Positions 38,045 through 47,295 of a stretch of 64,000 bases of DNA are shown in pieces. This DNA comes from Alistipes sp. (lineage in GTDB: Bacteria > Bacteroidota > Bacteroidia > Bacteroidales > Rikenellaceae). A model generated the notes under the pieces. It was not told where the DNA came from. It did not search any database and saw only the letters and a program-made list of their open reading frames with translations. Within the stretch, counting starts at the first letter, position 1, and each line of letters starts with the position of its first letter. A program made the translations under genes and the position numbers. The stretch is from positions 1-64,000 of the forward strand of contig JAFOBG010000044.1 of assembly GCA_017381935.1 (NCBI GenBank). The letters run 5' to 3'.

Positions 38045-38908
38045 ATGAGCTATACTCAAGATATTACACGTCTTCATCGTGCCCTTTTTGTTATCGCTAT
38101 TGATCAATCAGGCTCAATGAGCGAATATATAGATGATAATATTACTAAGCCTATACCAAAGAGCCATATTGCAGCAATGACTGCCTCTATGCTTATTGAT
38201 GAGCTGTACTACCGTGCTAAGAGCGGATTTACGGTAAAAGATTACTACGATATTATTGCTATTGGCTACTCGAATTTTGATATTAAGCCTCTACTACATC
38301 ATAACCGTTTCCTTATACCTATATATCTACTAAACGAGAAGGAGGTCAACACAAAAGAGCTAGTTTGGGAACGTATTACAGAGGATGGCAGACATCTGCT
38401 ATTTAATGAGTATTATAATGAATGGATTAAACCTCATGCTGCTGGAACTACACCAATGGCAGAGATGTTTACAACACTCAATCAATTGGTTAGAACTTGG
38501 TGTGAGGATCCACGCAATAGAGATAGCTTTCCTCCTATAATTTTCCATATTACAGACGGCCGAGGTAACGTGTGTAAAGATGATATTATTAAATTTGCTA
38601 AAGAGTTACAACAGATCTCAACAACCGATGGCCATGCTATACTATTCAACATACACATTACCTCAACAAATACACCAGACAATCTATTCTTTCCGAATCC
38701 CGAACTAATTACAAAAGACCATCCGGCAGCCCTACTTGCCGATATATCAACCATACTTCCAGAACGTTTCCATAAAGCTATTTACGAGCATAGGCCACAA
38801 GCAAAGCCCCCATTCCTGTCGTTGTGCTTTAATGCAACTATTGTAGATATAATGTCAGTACTCAATATAGGCTCTTATAGCGCAATTAGTAATACACCAG
38901 CACTATAA
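38045..38908 (+). CDS. von Willebrand factor A domain protein
   Basis: The 287-residue protein has no signal peptide. The N-terminal vWA domain carries a full MIDAS motif DQSGSMS (about residue 20), the conserved threonine in AAGTTPMAEM and HITDGRGN as the third metal-site segment. The C-terminal 60 residues have no family I recognise. Such cytoplasmic vWA proteins act in metal-dependent complex assembly, tellurium-resistance-like systems or AAA+ partnerships, but no partner gene is adjacent. I start at the ATG at 38045; the longer frame from 38012 runs through the terminator hairpin. No consensus promoter lies between that terminator and the ATG. Confidence 0.78.
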   Translation: MSYTQDITRLHRALFVIAIDQSGSMSEYIDDNITKPIPKSHIAAMTASMLIDELYYRAKSGFTVKDYYDIIAIGYSNFDIKPLLHHNRFLIPIYLLNEKEVNTKELVWERITEDGRHLLFNEYYNEWIKPHAAGTTPMAEMFTTLNQLVRTWCEDPRNRDSFPPIIFHITDGRGNVCKDDIIKFAKELQQISTTDGHAILFNIHITSTNTPDNLFFPNPELITKDHPAALLADISTILPERFHKAIYEHRPQAKPPFLSLCFNATIVDIMSVLNIGSYSAISNTPAL

Positions 38909-38919
38909 TAGCCTCATTA

Positions 38920-38974
38920 TAAATAATATAATAAAGGTGTTACTACAGACATTGACAAGTCAAGTAATAACACC
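38920..38974 (-). terminator. Terminator of the rhaT-fucO operon
   Basis: GGTGTTA (38936-38942) pairs with TAACACC (38968-38974), with an inner TTGAC/GTCAA stem. On the minus strand a T-rich tract follows (complement of 38920-38935). Confidence 0.55.
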
Positions 38975-38983
38975 AAAACAAGA

Positions 38984-39007
38984 AGCAACCTTTGTAGGTT
39001 GGTTGCT
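38984..39007 (-). terminator. Second, weaker hairpin after rhaT
   Basis: AGCAACC/GGTTGCT, 7-bp stem with a 10-nt loop. On the minus strand it is followed by TCTTGTTTT. It may act with the next hairpin. Confidence 0.4.
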
Positions 39008-39022
39008 CATAATGCTACAATT

Positions 39023-40060
39023 CTATTTCAAGAGTTCCGGCAAGAATGAACTTAGGATTAGAATAGCTAAGCCCAAAACAAGGACTGCAATAGTCTTCTT
39101 AGAACAACCCTTCCACTCTTTGAGAATAATACCCCAAACATTAGCAAAGGTAACATTGAGAGCCATTAAGATACAGAATGAAAGAGTCATAAGGGTATCA
39201 GCCTCTATCAAAAAGCCTTTACCCAAACTCAGTCCAAAGAATTGACTATACCACAAAGCTCCTGCCAAAGCGCAGAATAATGTATTATTCAGCCATAGTT
39301 TTCCCTGTTTATAGTCGCTAAAGCTTCTATTTTTATAGTTCTGATAGAGACAATATACAGCATTAGTTATAAAGCCTCCTATAGTTACCAACAAAGTAGC
39401 CGGCAGAGTTTTATACATATCTGCTGTAAGTGTTCCAAAGTTAATATCCTTACCAAACTCAAGGCCTACATTAAAACAGCCACTCATAATACCAGCCAGC
39501 AGGGCTATTACAATACCTTTACGAAAGTTAAACTCCTTCACAGCCGCCTTTTTCTGTTCCTCAGGAAGAGAGTTTGCCTTCATCATACCGGCAATGCCTA
39601 TTACCGCAATACCCACCAGCGTAACTACAACACCAGATATAACTGCAAAAGTCAGAGATGACAATGCATCCATCTCCGGGAAGAAAACGCCTAACAATAC
39701 CGGTCCCAGAATGGTTCCTCCTGCAGCACATGTTCCAAGAGCGATACTTTGACCTAAAGCCACGCCCAAATAACGCATAGAGAGCCCGAAAGTAAGTCCA
39801 CCAATACCCCACAACACACCAAAAAGGATAGTCATAAGTATATTAAAACTATTATCATTAGAGAACAGTTCACATATGCTATGTCCCTCCGGAACGGCTA
39901 ACAGAGCTCCCAAAACAGGGAAAATCAGCCATGCAAACAGACCTTGTATAAGCCAATAAGACTCCCAACTCCAACCTTTAATTTTGTTAATAGGCACATA
40001 ACTACTTGATTGGCAGAATGCTCCTACTGCAATAATCAAAAGACCTATTAATATATTCAT
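39023..40060 (-). CDS. rhaT: L-rhamnose/H+ symporter RhaT
   Basis: The 345-residue membrane protein has ten hydrophobic segments. KIKGWSWESYWLIQGLFAWLIFP and FGVLWGIGGLTFGLSMRYLGVALGQSIALG align with the RhaT family. It should import L-rhamnose or a related deoxy sugar across the inner membrane. It lies 5 nt after fucO on the same transcript; the pair fits rhamnose/fucose use with reduction of lactaldehyde. The kinase, isomerase and aldolase of that pathway are not in view. Confidence 0.88.
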   Translation of the reverse strand: MNILIGLLIIAVGAFCQSSSYVPINKIKGWSWESYWLIQGLFAWLIFPVLGALLAVPEGHSICELFSNDNSFNILMTILFGVLWGIGGLTFGLSMRYLGVALGQSIALGTCAAGGTILGPVLLGVFFPEMDALSSLTFAVISGVVVTLVGIAVIGIAGMMKANSLPEEQKKAAVKEFNFRKGIVIALLAGIMSGCFNVGLEFGKDINFGTLTADMYKTLPATLLVTIGGFITNAVYCLYQNYKNRSFSDYKQGKLWLNNTLFCALAGALWYSQFFGLSLGKGFLIEADTLMTLSFCILMALNVTFANVWGIILKEWKGCSKKTIAVLVLGLAILILSSFLPELLK

Positions 40061-40065
40061 AACAA

Positions 40066-41223
40066 CTATTCGTATGCAATTTCGTACAACTTAGCAATAT
40101 CCTCAACAGATGTTGGACGAGGATTACCTCCTGTGCATACATCATTAAAAGCAGCTACAGCAAGGGCTGGAATATCCTCTTTCTTAACACCTATCTGACA
40201 CAAATGCTGTGGAATACCAATACTGAGCGAGAGTGAACGAACTGCATCAATTGCAGCCTTTACACCCTCATCTACACTCATACCCTCTGTATCTACACCC
40301 ATAGCCTTTGCAATATCAAGATACTTAGCACGAGATTGTGAGTCAGCATTATACTCCATAACATAAGGTAACAAAAGGGCATTTGCCACACCATGAGGAG
40401 TATCATAGAAAGCCCCTAGAGGATGTGCCATAGAGTGAACAATACCCAAACCAACATTAGAAAATCCCATACCTGCGATATACTGAGCCTCTGCCATACC
40501 TGAACGAGCTACCTCATCCTGACCATTATCTACCGCATTTTTCAAATGTTTAGCAATAAGTTCAATTGACTTATACTCAAACATATCGCTCATTGTCCAA
40601 GCTCCAGGAGTAATAAAGCTCGCTATAGCGTGAGTCAGAGCATCCATACCCGTAGCCGCAGTAAGGCCTTTAGGCATAGAATACATCAGTTCACAGTCTA
40701 TGATTGAACACATAGGTATATCGTTAGGGTCAACACATACCATCTTCTTTTTCGCCTCCTCATCGGTAATAACATAGTTAATAGTTACCTCGGCAGCAGT
40801 ACCTGCAGTTGTCGGTATAGCAAAGGTTGGCACTGCACGATTCTTTGTTGGAGCAACACCCTCAAGCGAACGAACATCACCAAACTCAGGGTTATTCACA
40901 ATAATACCTACAGCCTTAGCTGTATCAATAGAAGAACCTCCACCCAAAGCAATGATAAAGTCAGCACCAGAATTCTTGTACGCCTCTACACCTCGTTGTA
41001 CATTACCTATTGTAGGATTAGCTTTAACATCACTATAAATCTCATAAGGAATAGATGCGCTATTGAGCACCTGCTCAATCTTATCTGCCACACCGAACTT
41101 AATTAAATCTTTATCTGTTACAAAAAAGGCCTTCTTAAAACCTCTCTTTACCACCTCCTCCGCAATAATAGAGCGACAACCTGCGCCGAAATACGACGTC
41201 TCATTAAGTACAATACGATACAT
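40066..41223 (-). CDS. fucO: Lactaldehyde reductase (iron-containing alcohol dehydrogenase)
   Basis: The 385-residue enzyme is a group III alcohol dehydrogenase. NAD-binding GGGSSIDTAKAVG (about 96-108), FAIPTTAGTAAE and the metal-ligand region GMDALTHAIASF...HSMAHPLGAFYDTPHG are present, and N-terminal MYRIVLNETSYFGAG is FucO-like. It reduces L-lactaldehyde, from rhamnose or fucose breakdown, to 1,2-propanediol. It is the first gene of an operon with rhaT; promoter at 41295-41302. Confidence 0.92.
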   Translation of the reverse strand: MYRIVLNETSYFGAGCRSIIAEEVVKRGFKKAFFVTDKDLIKFGVADKIEQVLNSASIPYEIYSDVKANPTIGNVQRGVEAYKNSGADFIIALGGGSSIDTAKAVGIIVNNPEFGDVRSLEGVAPTKNRAVPTFAIPTTAGTAAEVTINYVITDEEAKKKMVCVDPNDIPMCSIIDCELMYSMPKGLTAATGMDALTHAIASFITPGAWTMSDMFEYKSIELIAKHLKNAVDNGQDEVARSGMAEAQYIAGMGFSNVGLGIVHSMAHPLGAFYDTPHGVANALLLPYVMEYNADSQSRAKYLDIAKAMGVDTEGMSVDEGVKAAIDAVRSLSLSIGIPQHLCQIGVKKEDIPALAVAAFNDVCTGGNPRPTSVEDIAKLYEIAYE

Positions 41224-41294
41224 AGTTTTTTTGATTTTAGGTTAGGTTTATGTATTTAAATTACTAAGTAACAACAACTTCCATTTTACAAATA

Positions 41295-41302
41295 CAAATA
41301 TA
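41295..41302 (-). promoter_or_regulatory. -7 promoter element of fucO-rhaT
   Basis: Minus strand TATATTTG, 71 nt before the ATG at 41223; the long leader shows no obvious structure. Confidence 0.6.
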
Positions 41303-41379
41303 ACAAAAAATATTGAATTAACAATAGTAATATATCACACGCCATATTCAATAATTATTTCTCCTTACAATAACGCCTA

Positions 41380-41410
41380 AAAACAAAAACAGGTGGCAAA
41401 ATGCCACCTG
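41380..41410 (-). terminator. Terminator of tRNA-Ser
   Basis: A perfect 9-bp stem CAGGTGGCA/TGCCACCTG with a 3-nt loop. On the minus strand it is followed by a T-rich stretch, 12 nt after the tRNA 3' end. Confidence 0.8.
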
Positions 41411-41421
41411 CCTGCATACTG

Positions 41422-41509
41422 CGGAAAGGAGGGGATTCGAACCCCTGAAACGCTTTTGACGTTTACTCGCTTTCCAGGCGGGCCAGTTCAACCACTCCTG
41501 CACCTTTCC
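41422..41509 (-). tRNA. tRNA-Ser (GGA)
   Basis: 88 nt on the minus strand. The acceptor stem GGAAAGG/CCTTTCC, the T-loop GGTTCGAATCC and a long class II variable arm (GTAAACGTCAAAAGCGTTTC region) identify tRNA-Ser. The anticodon loop CTGGAAA gives anticodon GGA (codons UCC and UCU). The discriminator is G, and no CCA is encoded. A -7 element lies 13 nt upstream and a terminator follows. Confidence 0.93.
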
Positions 41510-41522
41510 TTTTTTCGGTTGA

Positions 41523-41530
41523 CAAAGATA
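41523..41530 (-). promoter_or_regulatory. -7 promoter element of tRNA-Ser
   Basis: Minus strand TATCTTTG with TTG about 20 nt upstream, starting 13 nt before the tRNA 5' end. Confidence 0.75.
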
Positions 41531-41602
41531 GAAAACTTTTTTCACTCACACAACTTTTGAAATATTTTTGGCACGAATAAAATATACTAACAGACAAATT
41601 AT

Positions 41603-41610
41603 TATCTTTG
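41603..41610 (+). promoter_or_regulatory. -7 promoter element of the EamA gene
   Basis: TATCTTTG, 20 nt before the ATG at 41631; it excludes the upstream in-frame start at 41568. Confidence 0.75.
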
Positions 41611-41630
41611 CCCAATACTTATTTATATAT

Positions 41631-42533
41631 ATGAAAAATAGCCATTCACTTTTAGGTCATTTAGCCTGCTTTACGGCATATACTATATTTGGTCTCAATA
41701 TTGTGGTCTGCAAAGATTTGACAAGCAGTGGAGCTATTTCTCCCATTGCTCTATTCTGTCTAAGATCTCTTGGTGCAGGCGTTCTATTTTGGATTATCTC
41801 CCTATTTTTGCCAAAAGAGAGCGTTGAGAAGAGAGACCTACCGAAGATATTCGCAGCCTCGGTTCTTGGATTTTTCCTCACTCAGATATGTTTTCTGATG
41901 GCTATTTCACAAATTACACCGATGGATTGTTCTATTATAACCTCTCTATCGCCAATTTATACAATGTTTATTGCCGCATACTCACTTAAAGAACCTCTCT
42001 CGATACAAAAGATAGGCGGTGTAGCGATGAGTTTATTCGGCATTATATATCTAATACTCAACAGTACCGCCTCGGCAGGAGGAGTAGCTGAGACTACACC
42101 GATTGGTGTTCTATTGATGATTGGCAACTCGCTATGTTTTTCTCTCTACCTTGGCATTTTCAAACCTACTATTGCAAAATATTCAGTAGTAACATTTATG
42201 AAGTGGACATTCCTATTTGCTTCTATGCTTGCGTTGCCATTCTCTGCAAAAGAGTTGCTACACCTAAACTTTGCAACGCTCCCAACATCATATCTTACTG
42301 AACTTGCATTTCTGATTATCTGTGCAACATTTATCACCTATTTCCTTATACCTGTAGGTCAAAAAATATTACGTCCTACACTTGTAAGCATGTATTCATA
42401 CGTACAGCCAATAATTGCAATAGTGGTAAGCATATATATTGGCATGGATACTTTAAGTTGGCAAAAAGTATTAGCTGCCGCAACTGTCTTTACAGGCGTT
42501 GTTATAGTTTCATATAGTCGTAGTAAGAATTAA
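41631..42533 (+). CDS. EamA/DMT-family permease
   Basis: The 300-residue protein has ten hydrophobic helices in two EamA halves (about 5-140 and 155-295). First-half motif: TAYTIFGLNIVVCKDL; second-half ending: SYVQPIIAIVVSIYIG...FTGVVIVSYSR. This is the RhaT/YdcZ-like drug/metabolite transporter superfamily, which usually exports small metabolites; the substrate is unknown. The start is set by the promoter at 41603-41610. It converges on the CDF exporter gene, with only 6 nt between stops and no terminator in the gap. Confidence 0.87.
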   Translation: MKNSHSLLGHLACFTAYTIFGLNIVVCKDLTSSGAISPIALFCLRSLGAGVLFWIISLFLPKESVEKRDLPKIFAASVLGFFLTQICFLMAISQITPMDCSIITSLSPIYTMFIAAYSLKEPLSIQKIGGVAMSLFGIIYLILNSTASAGGVAETTPIGVLLMIGNSLCFSLYLGIFKPTIAKYSVVTFMKWTFLFASMLALPFSAKELLHLNFATLPTSYLTELAFLIICATFITYFLIPVGQKILRPTLVSMYSYVQPIIAIVVSIYIGMDTLSWQKVLAAATVFTGVVIVSYSRSKN

Positions 42534-42539
42534 GCACCT

Positions 42540-43430
42540 CTATTTTATCGGTTCTGTATGAATTCCGACATGAGTTTCTGGACCAAATTCCTTTTTGAGT
42601 AGCGACTCTACAGTTGTCGTAATACGATGCGCCTCTGTAAGAGTCATATTACCATCCATACGAATATGGACTTCAATGGCGTAATTATTTCCAATACGAC
42701 GAGTTCTAAGATGGTGAGGTGAGGTTACACCATCAACCGATAGTATCATCGCCTTTATCTCTTGCTCAATATCACTTGGTAATGAGCGTTCTAATAACTC
42801 CTCCACACAAGGTTTAAGTAATTGCACTGCAACTTTTACAATCAATGCACTAACAACAACAGCAGCCAGGGGATCGAGAATTATCCACTTATCACCCAAA
42901 CATATTGCACCTCCGATGCCAACAAGTGTGCCTATCGAAGAGAAGGCATCACTACGATGATGCCACGCATTTGCAACAACAACTTGAGATTTCAGTCTTT
43001 TACCTTGGTAAACAGTATATCTATAGAGTAACTCTTTTACCACAATAGACAACGCTGCTGCGACAAGTGCAACCATACTAGGAGCAACTAAAGACTCACC
43101 TTTTACAATAGATAACATTGTCTCCACACCATTTACCATCAGTGCAACACCGACAAAGAAAAGTATCAAACCTATTATTGCTGTGGCCAACGTTTCGTAC
43201 TTACCATGGCCATAGCTATGATCCTCATCCTCCGGTTTTCCTGAAATACGCACAAAGACTACAACAATTATATCCGTTACAAAGTCTGATAGCGAGTGTA
43301 CAGCATCTGCAATCATTGCCGAACTATGTCCGACAATACCAGCGACAAACTTAAATATAAGTAGCAACAGATTGACAATACTACCTATTATTGTAATCTT
43401 ACATATCTCTTTATGGCGAGTCAAGTCCAT
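42540..43430 (-). CDS. Cation diffusion facilitator (metal efflux) protein
   Basis: The 296-residue protein has six helices. The metal site is visible as two HxxxD motifs: DAVHSLSDF in TM2 and NAWHHRSDAFSS in TM5. A cytoplasmic ferredoxin-like domain follows (about 210-296, SPHHLRTRRIGNNYAIEVHI). This is the CzcD/FieF family, which exports Zn2+, Fe2+ or Mn2+ in exchange for protons. It follows the alpha/beta hydrolase by 3 nt in one operon. Confidence 0.92.
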   Translation of the reverse strand: MDLTRHKEICKITIIGSIVNLLLLIFKFVAGIVGHSSAMIADAVHSLSDFVTDIIVVVFVRISGKPEDEDHSYGHGKYETLATAIIGLILFFVGVALMVNGVETMLSIVKGESLVAPSMVALVAAALSIVVKELLYRYTVYQGKRLKSQVVVANAWHHRSDAFSSIGTLVGIGGAICLGDKWIILDPLAAVVVSALIVKVAVQLLKPCVEELLERSLPSDIEQEIKAMILSVDGVTSPHHLRTRRIGNNYAIEVHIRMDGNMTLTEAHRITTTVESLLKKEFGPETHVGIHTEPIK

Positions 43431-43433
43431 ATT

Positions 43434-44330
43434 TTAAAAATTAGTTGTTAAAAACTTTATAATTTTATCGCAATAGAGGCTATCTGTTTGAGGCCTTAAA
43501 AAATCATCTATTATACAATGGTTATCACCCTCAACAACCCACGTTTGAACTTGTGGAGCGACTGTTGTAAGTTGTTCAAAATTTGCAAATGGCACCAATC
43601 TATCACCTATCGAGTGTATCAGCAATGCAGGACGAGACCCGATATTTGCTATTTGATTAATCGGAGATATTTTCATCATTCTACCAAATCTCATATAGGT
43701 AACAACACTTACAAAAGGCTCAAGCATTTTAGCTACCCACATAGGAACTTTCTGTTCTACATTACGATTGAAATTATACTCCCAAGAGCTAAATGCAGAT
43801 AATGCTATAACACCATCAATATTACTATTACGCCCAATAGATACCAATGCTGTTGCAGCTCCCATACTCAGGCCCATAACAACAATTGGCACACCTATAT
43901 ATTTACTATTTGACTTGATATAACTCACTACAGCATCCACATCCATCCACTCACGTGTACCGGCATAGATTCTCTCACCCTCACTCTGACCATGTGATCT
44001 TAAATCAAGCAATATAGATGCATAGCCATTATCTGCAAATAATCGAGCATGGCCATACCAATTAGTTACTGTCTTTGAATGTATTCCGGCTAAGCATATA
44101 ATCACACCTCGGGGAGTATCAACGTCAACTTCGTATGCAACAATTGATAGGCCATCAGCACTCTTAAGATTGACTATAGAGGACTCTACGCCAAACTCTG
44201 ATGGATTATAGGCCTCACCCGAAGTCCGACAATCAAGCATAGTATGCATCTTTACTGCAGGTATTACAATCCCTACAATCAAAATAACAACTATAAGCAC
44301 AAGTATATATACCATAACTCCGTATTTCAT
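43434..44330 (-). CDS. Membrane-anchored alpha/beta hydrolase
   Basis: The 298-residue protein has an N-terminal hydrophobic helix (about 4-25) and an alpha/beta-hydrolase domain with nucleophile elbow VMGLSMGAAT, acid in SIGDRLVPF and histidine in GDNHCIID. It is probably an esterase or peptidase facing the periplasm, anchored in the inner membrane; the substrate is unknown. Several starts are possible. The TTG at 44363 lies upstream of the -7 element at 44337-44344 and is excluded. ATG 44330 leaves almost no leader; ATG 44318 is an alternative. It is followed by the CDF exporter. Confidence 0.85.
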   Translation of the reverse strand: MKYGVMVYILVLIVVILIVGIVIPAVKMHTMLDCRTSGEAYNPSEFGVESSIVNLKSADGLSIVAYEVDVDTPRGVIICLAGIHSKTVTNWYGHARLFADNGYASILLDLRSHGQSEGERIYAGTREWMDVDAVVSYIKSNSKYIGVPIVVMGLSMGAATALVSIGRNSNIDGVIALSAFSSWEYNFNRNVEQKVPMWVAKMLEPFVSVVTYMRFGRMMKISPINQIANIGSRPALLIHSIGDRLVPFANFEQLTTVAPQVQTWVVEGDNHCIIDDFLRPQTDSLYCDKIIKFLTTNF

Positions 44331-44336
44331 CAGAGA

Positions 44337-44344
44337 CAAAGATA
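44337..44344 (-). promoter_or_regulatory. -7 promoter element of the hydrolase-CDF operon
   Basis: Minus strand TATCTTTG, 6 nt before the ATG at 44330. The message would be nearly leaderless, or start at the ATG at 44318. Confidence 0.6.
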
Positions 44345-44345
44345 T

Positions 44346-44385
44346 AAAAAACTCTGCAAACAAATCAATGCATGCAGAGTTTTTT
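44346..44385 (-). terminator. Terminator of the rbsK-GRP transporter operon
   Basis: A 13-bp stem AAAAAACTCTGCA/TGCAGAGTTTTTT with a 14-nt loop; T-rich after it on the minus strand. It abuts the hydrolase promoter. Confidence 0.75.
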
Positions 44386-44407
44386 ATAAAACAGTCTATT
44401 CAATCTC

Positions 44408-45415
44408 TTAATTTCCCGCTACAACGATAATTCCAAGACCTATTATGAACAGTGCAAACATAAGAGCTAATAGATAACCTGTTTTACGATCAGCGCCCTT
44501 AAACTCCTTCCAAATAAATACGCCCCAGAATGCTGCAATCATTGGTGCACCCTGACCAAGAGCATAAGATACAGCTGCGCCAGCCTTACCTGCTGCGATA
44601 TAACTAAACGCTGTACCCAAGCACCAAATAGCTCCACCAAGCACACCTACAAGGTGAGTTGAGAGTGAGCCACGAAAATACTCTGAATATGACACAGGAG
44701 TTCCCACAAATGGACGTTTCATAACGTATGTATTAAAGAGCAGATTAGATAACAATACGCCAAGCGAGAAGATAAAAATTGCTGAATAAGGTGTCAACAT
44801 ACCTACTGCAGGCTGTTCAAAATTATCAATATCCATACCCTTAACAACAAAGCGGTAGAATGTTGACATTAGTAAGCCTGCCACTATTGCAAGTACAATG
44901 CCTTTACGGCTATTTGCATTTTTCTCGCCCTGTTTAGACACACGGCCCGCTGCAAGGCCATTACAAATAATTGCGACAACTACAAACAGTACTCCTACAG
45001 CAAGCAATACAGGATTTCCTTTTGACTGCTCTAAATAGTTATTTATCACACCCAACACAAGAGCAAGTCCACAACCAAGAGGGAAGGCTACAGACATACC
45101 AGCAAGTGATGTTGAGGCAGAGAGTAGAATGTTAGATGCATTAAATATAACTCCTCCAAGCAACACCCACAAAACACTTGTCATACTTGCCTGTCCAAGG
45201 TCTGCAACAAAGCTACGACCCTCTTCACCCATGCTACCCATAGTAAATCCAAGTAGAAGGGTAAAGAGTACCATACCTATCACATAATCCCAATAAAATA
45301 GTTCATAACGCCATGTTTTGCCTGCCAATTTCTGAGTATTACCCCATGAGCCCCAACAAAGCATTGTGATAAAGCAGAATACAACTGCCAACATGTAACT
45401 GTTAATAATAAACAT
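44408..45415 (-). CDS. GRP-family (RbsU/GlcU-like) sugar transporter
   Basis: The 335-residue protein has ten hydrophobic segments and patterns of the glucose/ribose porter branch of the DMT superfamily: MLCWGSWGNTQKLAGKTWRYELFYWDY at the N-terminus and AFSYIAAGKAGAAVSYALGQGAPM near the end. It follows the ribokinase gene by 18 nt on the same transcript, so ribose or another pentose or nucleoside sugar is the likely substrate. Confidence 0.83.
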   Translation of the reverse strand: MFIINSYMLAVVFCFITMLCWGSWGNTQKLAGKTWRYELFYWDYVIGMVLFTLLLGFTMGSMGEEGRSFVADLGQASMTSVLWVLLGGVIFNASNILLSASTSLAGMSVAFPLGCGLALVLGVINNYLEQSKGNPVLLAVGVLFVVVAIICNGLAAGRVSKQGEKNANSRKGIVLAIVAGLLMSTFYRFVVKGMDIDNFEQPAVGMLTPYSAIFIFSLGVLLSNLLFNTYVMKRPFVGTPVSYSEYFRGSLSTHLVGVLGGAIWCLGTAFSYIAAGKAGAAVSYALGQGAPMIAAFWGVFIWKEFKGADRKTGYLLALMFALFIIGLGIIVVAGN

Positions 45416-45433
45416 AGCTTAAAGATTTTAAGG

Positions 45434-46342
45434 TTAGAATTTATCTACTTCCTCTCGTGAAGGTATTGACGGCTGCGCACCTACACGTGTAACCGATATA
45501 GCCGAAGCCTTTGTGGCAAATTTAAGAGCATCTGCAAGCGACATCCCCTCAGCCAAAGCAGCACAAAGTGCTCCATTATAGACATCGCCCGCCGCTGTTG
45601 TATCTACAGCAGCAACTTTACATGCCGGTATAATTTCACCCTTACCATCTTGATAGAGATATGCGCCCTCTCTGCCCATAGTAATCACTACTCTCTCTAC
45701 ACCTTTCTTACACAACTCTTGAGCTGCTAGATGAGCAGTATTCTCATCAGTAACCTCAATACCGGTAAGGGTCTGAGCCTCCGTTTGGTTTGGCGTAATT
45801 AAATATAGTTTTGAGAGTGTTGACTTGCTTACAGCAGCTGCCGGAGCAGGATTGAGAACAACCCTTGCACCCTTAGCCTCCGACACCGACACGCATGCAT
45901 CAACTGTAGATATCGGTATTTCAAGTTGTAGTAATACAATATCGCCAGGCTCTATAGTATCTAATACAGGCATCACATCCTCCACAGACAAACAATTATT
46001 TGCTCCAAGAGCGACTGATATTGAGTTTTGTGCAGAGGCATCAACCATTATAAGAGCAACTCCTGATGGAGTATCTTTACGCACAATATATGATGTATCT
46101 ATTCCAAAGCGTTGATAACTTGCAATAGCAGCATCTCCAAACATATCCTTTCCCAACGCTGCAGCAAAAACTACAGGATGACCCATACGGGCAACTGCAA
46201 CTGCTTGATTTGCTCCTTTACCGCCACCAGCCATCATAAATCCTCCACCTATAACACTCTCTCCGGGACGAGGTAGGTGCTCTGAGCGTACAACCATATC
46301 AGTATTAGAACTACCGATAACAATAATTTTGTTCATATTCAT
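45434..46342 (-). CDS. rbsK: Ribokinase
   Basis: The 302-residue PfkB-family kinase has [21 protein letters not shown] at the N-terminus, a [11 protein letters not shown] sugar-binding loop (about 40-50) and the C-terminal ATP/anion-hole motif [13 protein letters not shown]. It phosphorylates ribose to ribose-5-phosphate. The start is ATG 46342 (MNMNK) or 46336 (MNK); a longer frame at 46366 lies upstream of the -7 element and is excluded. First gene of the operon with the sugar transporter; divergent from panB. Confidence 0.92.
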   Translation of the reverse strand: MNMNKIIVIGSSNTDMVVRSEHLPRPGESVIGGGFMMAGGGKGANQAVAVARMGHPVVFAAALGKDMFGDAAIASYQRFGIDTSYIVRKDTPSGVALIMVDASAQNSISVALGANNCLSVEDVMPVLDTIEPGDIVLLQLEIPISTVDACVSVSEAKGARVVLNPAPAAAVSKSTLSKLYLITPNQTEAQTLTGIEVTDENTAHLAAQELCKKGVERVVITMGREGAYLYQDGKGEIIPACKVAAVDTTAAGDVYNGALCAALAEGMSLADALKFATKASAISVTRVGAQPSIPSREEVDKF

Positions 46343-46355
46343 AGGTTTAGCTTTA

Positions 46356-46363
46356 CAAATATA
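46356..46363 (-). promoter_or_regulatory. -7 promoter element of rbsK
   Basis: Minus strand TATATTTG, 13 nt before the ATG at 46342. Only 13 bp separate it from the divergent panB -7 element. Confidence 0.65.
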
Positions 46364-46376
46364 CAAAAAATTTAAT

Positions 46377-46384
46377 TATATTTG
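46377..46384 (+). promoter_or_regulatory. -7 promoter element of panB
   Basis: TATATTTG, 25 nt before the ATG at 46410. Its expected -33 region overlaps the rbsK -7 element. Confidence 0.65.
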
Positions 46385-46409
46385 CAAGCAAATCAAAATT
46401 CGTACAAAT

Positions 46410-47225
46410 ATGTCAACAGAAAGTAAAGTTAGAGCCGTAACCACATTGCGACTCAAGGATATGAAGGAGCATGGAGAGAAAATCTCAATGATTACCGCCT
46501 ACGATTACTCAATGGCAACTATTGTCGATAATGCGGGTATTGATATTATCCTTGTCGGAGACTCTGCTGCAAATGTTATGGCAGGACACAAGACGACATT
46601 GCCTATTACGCTTGACCAGATGATATATCATGCATCCTCGGTTGTTAGAGGTGTAGAGCGTGCGCTTGTTGTCTGTGATATGCCTTTCGGCACATATCAG
46701 GGCGACTCAAAGGCGGCTCTTAATTCGGCCGTCCGTATCATGAAAGAAAGTGGTGCTGATGCCGTAAAGTTGGAGGGTGGAGTAGAGATTATAGACTCCA
46801 TTAAGCGCATTCTTACTGCAGGAATCCCTATTATGGGTCATCTTGGGCTCACCCCGCAATCTATACACCAACTCGGAGGCTATGGGTTAAGAGCCAAAGA
46901 GGAGGCTGAGGCAGAAAAACTTATTGCAGATGCAAAACTTCTTGAAGAGGCTGGTTGTTTTGCAGTTGTTCTTGAGAAGATTCCGGCAGCTCTTGCCAAG
47001 CGAGTATCTGAGGCCCTTACAATCCCTACAATAGGTATTGGTGCCGGTAATGGTACAGATGGTCAGGTACTTGTTATCCATGATATGCTTGGCATTAACA
47101 AGGGATTCTCACCAAAGTTCCTTCGTCGATATGCAGACCTGCATACCATTATGACAGAGGCTGTAGAGCACTATATTGACGATGTAAAGAGTGGCGACTT
47201 TCCTAACGAGAACGAGCAGTACTAA
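46410..47225 (+). CDS. panB: 3-methyl-2-oxobutanoate hydroxymethyltransferase
   Basis: The 271-residue enzyme makes ketopantoate for pantothenate and coenzyme A. Motifs: [53 protein letters not shown] and [22 protein letters not shown] start at ATG 46410, set by the promoter at 46377-46384; the upstream frame from 46329 has non-family residues. Monocistronic; terminator follows. panC and panD are not in view. Confidence 0.95.
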   Translation: MSTESKVRAVTTLRLKDMKEHGEKISMITAYDYSMATIVDNAGIDIILVGDSAANVMAGHKTTLPITLDQMIYHASSVVRGVERALVVCDMPFGTYQGDSKAALNSAVRIMKESGADAVKLEGGVEIIDSIKRILTAGIPIMGHLGLTPQSIHQLGGYGLRAKEEAEAEKLIADAKLLEEAGCFAVVLEKIPAALAKRVSEALTIPTIGIGAGNGTDGQVLVIHDMLGINKGFSPKFLRRYADLHTIMTEAVEHYIDDVKSGDFPNENEQY

Positions 47226-47238
47226 TACAATCTTAATC

Positions 47239-47283
47239 AAAAATCCCCAAAAGTTTGTAGAATAGAACCTTTTGGGGATTTTT
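47239..47283 (+). terminator. Terminator of panB
   Basis: A 15-bp stem AAAAATCCCCAAAAG/CTTTTGGGGATTTTT with a 15-nt loop; symmetrical, so it may also serve the convergent small gene. Confidence 0.85.
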
Positions 47284-47295
47284 GGTCTCTATCTT

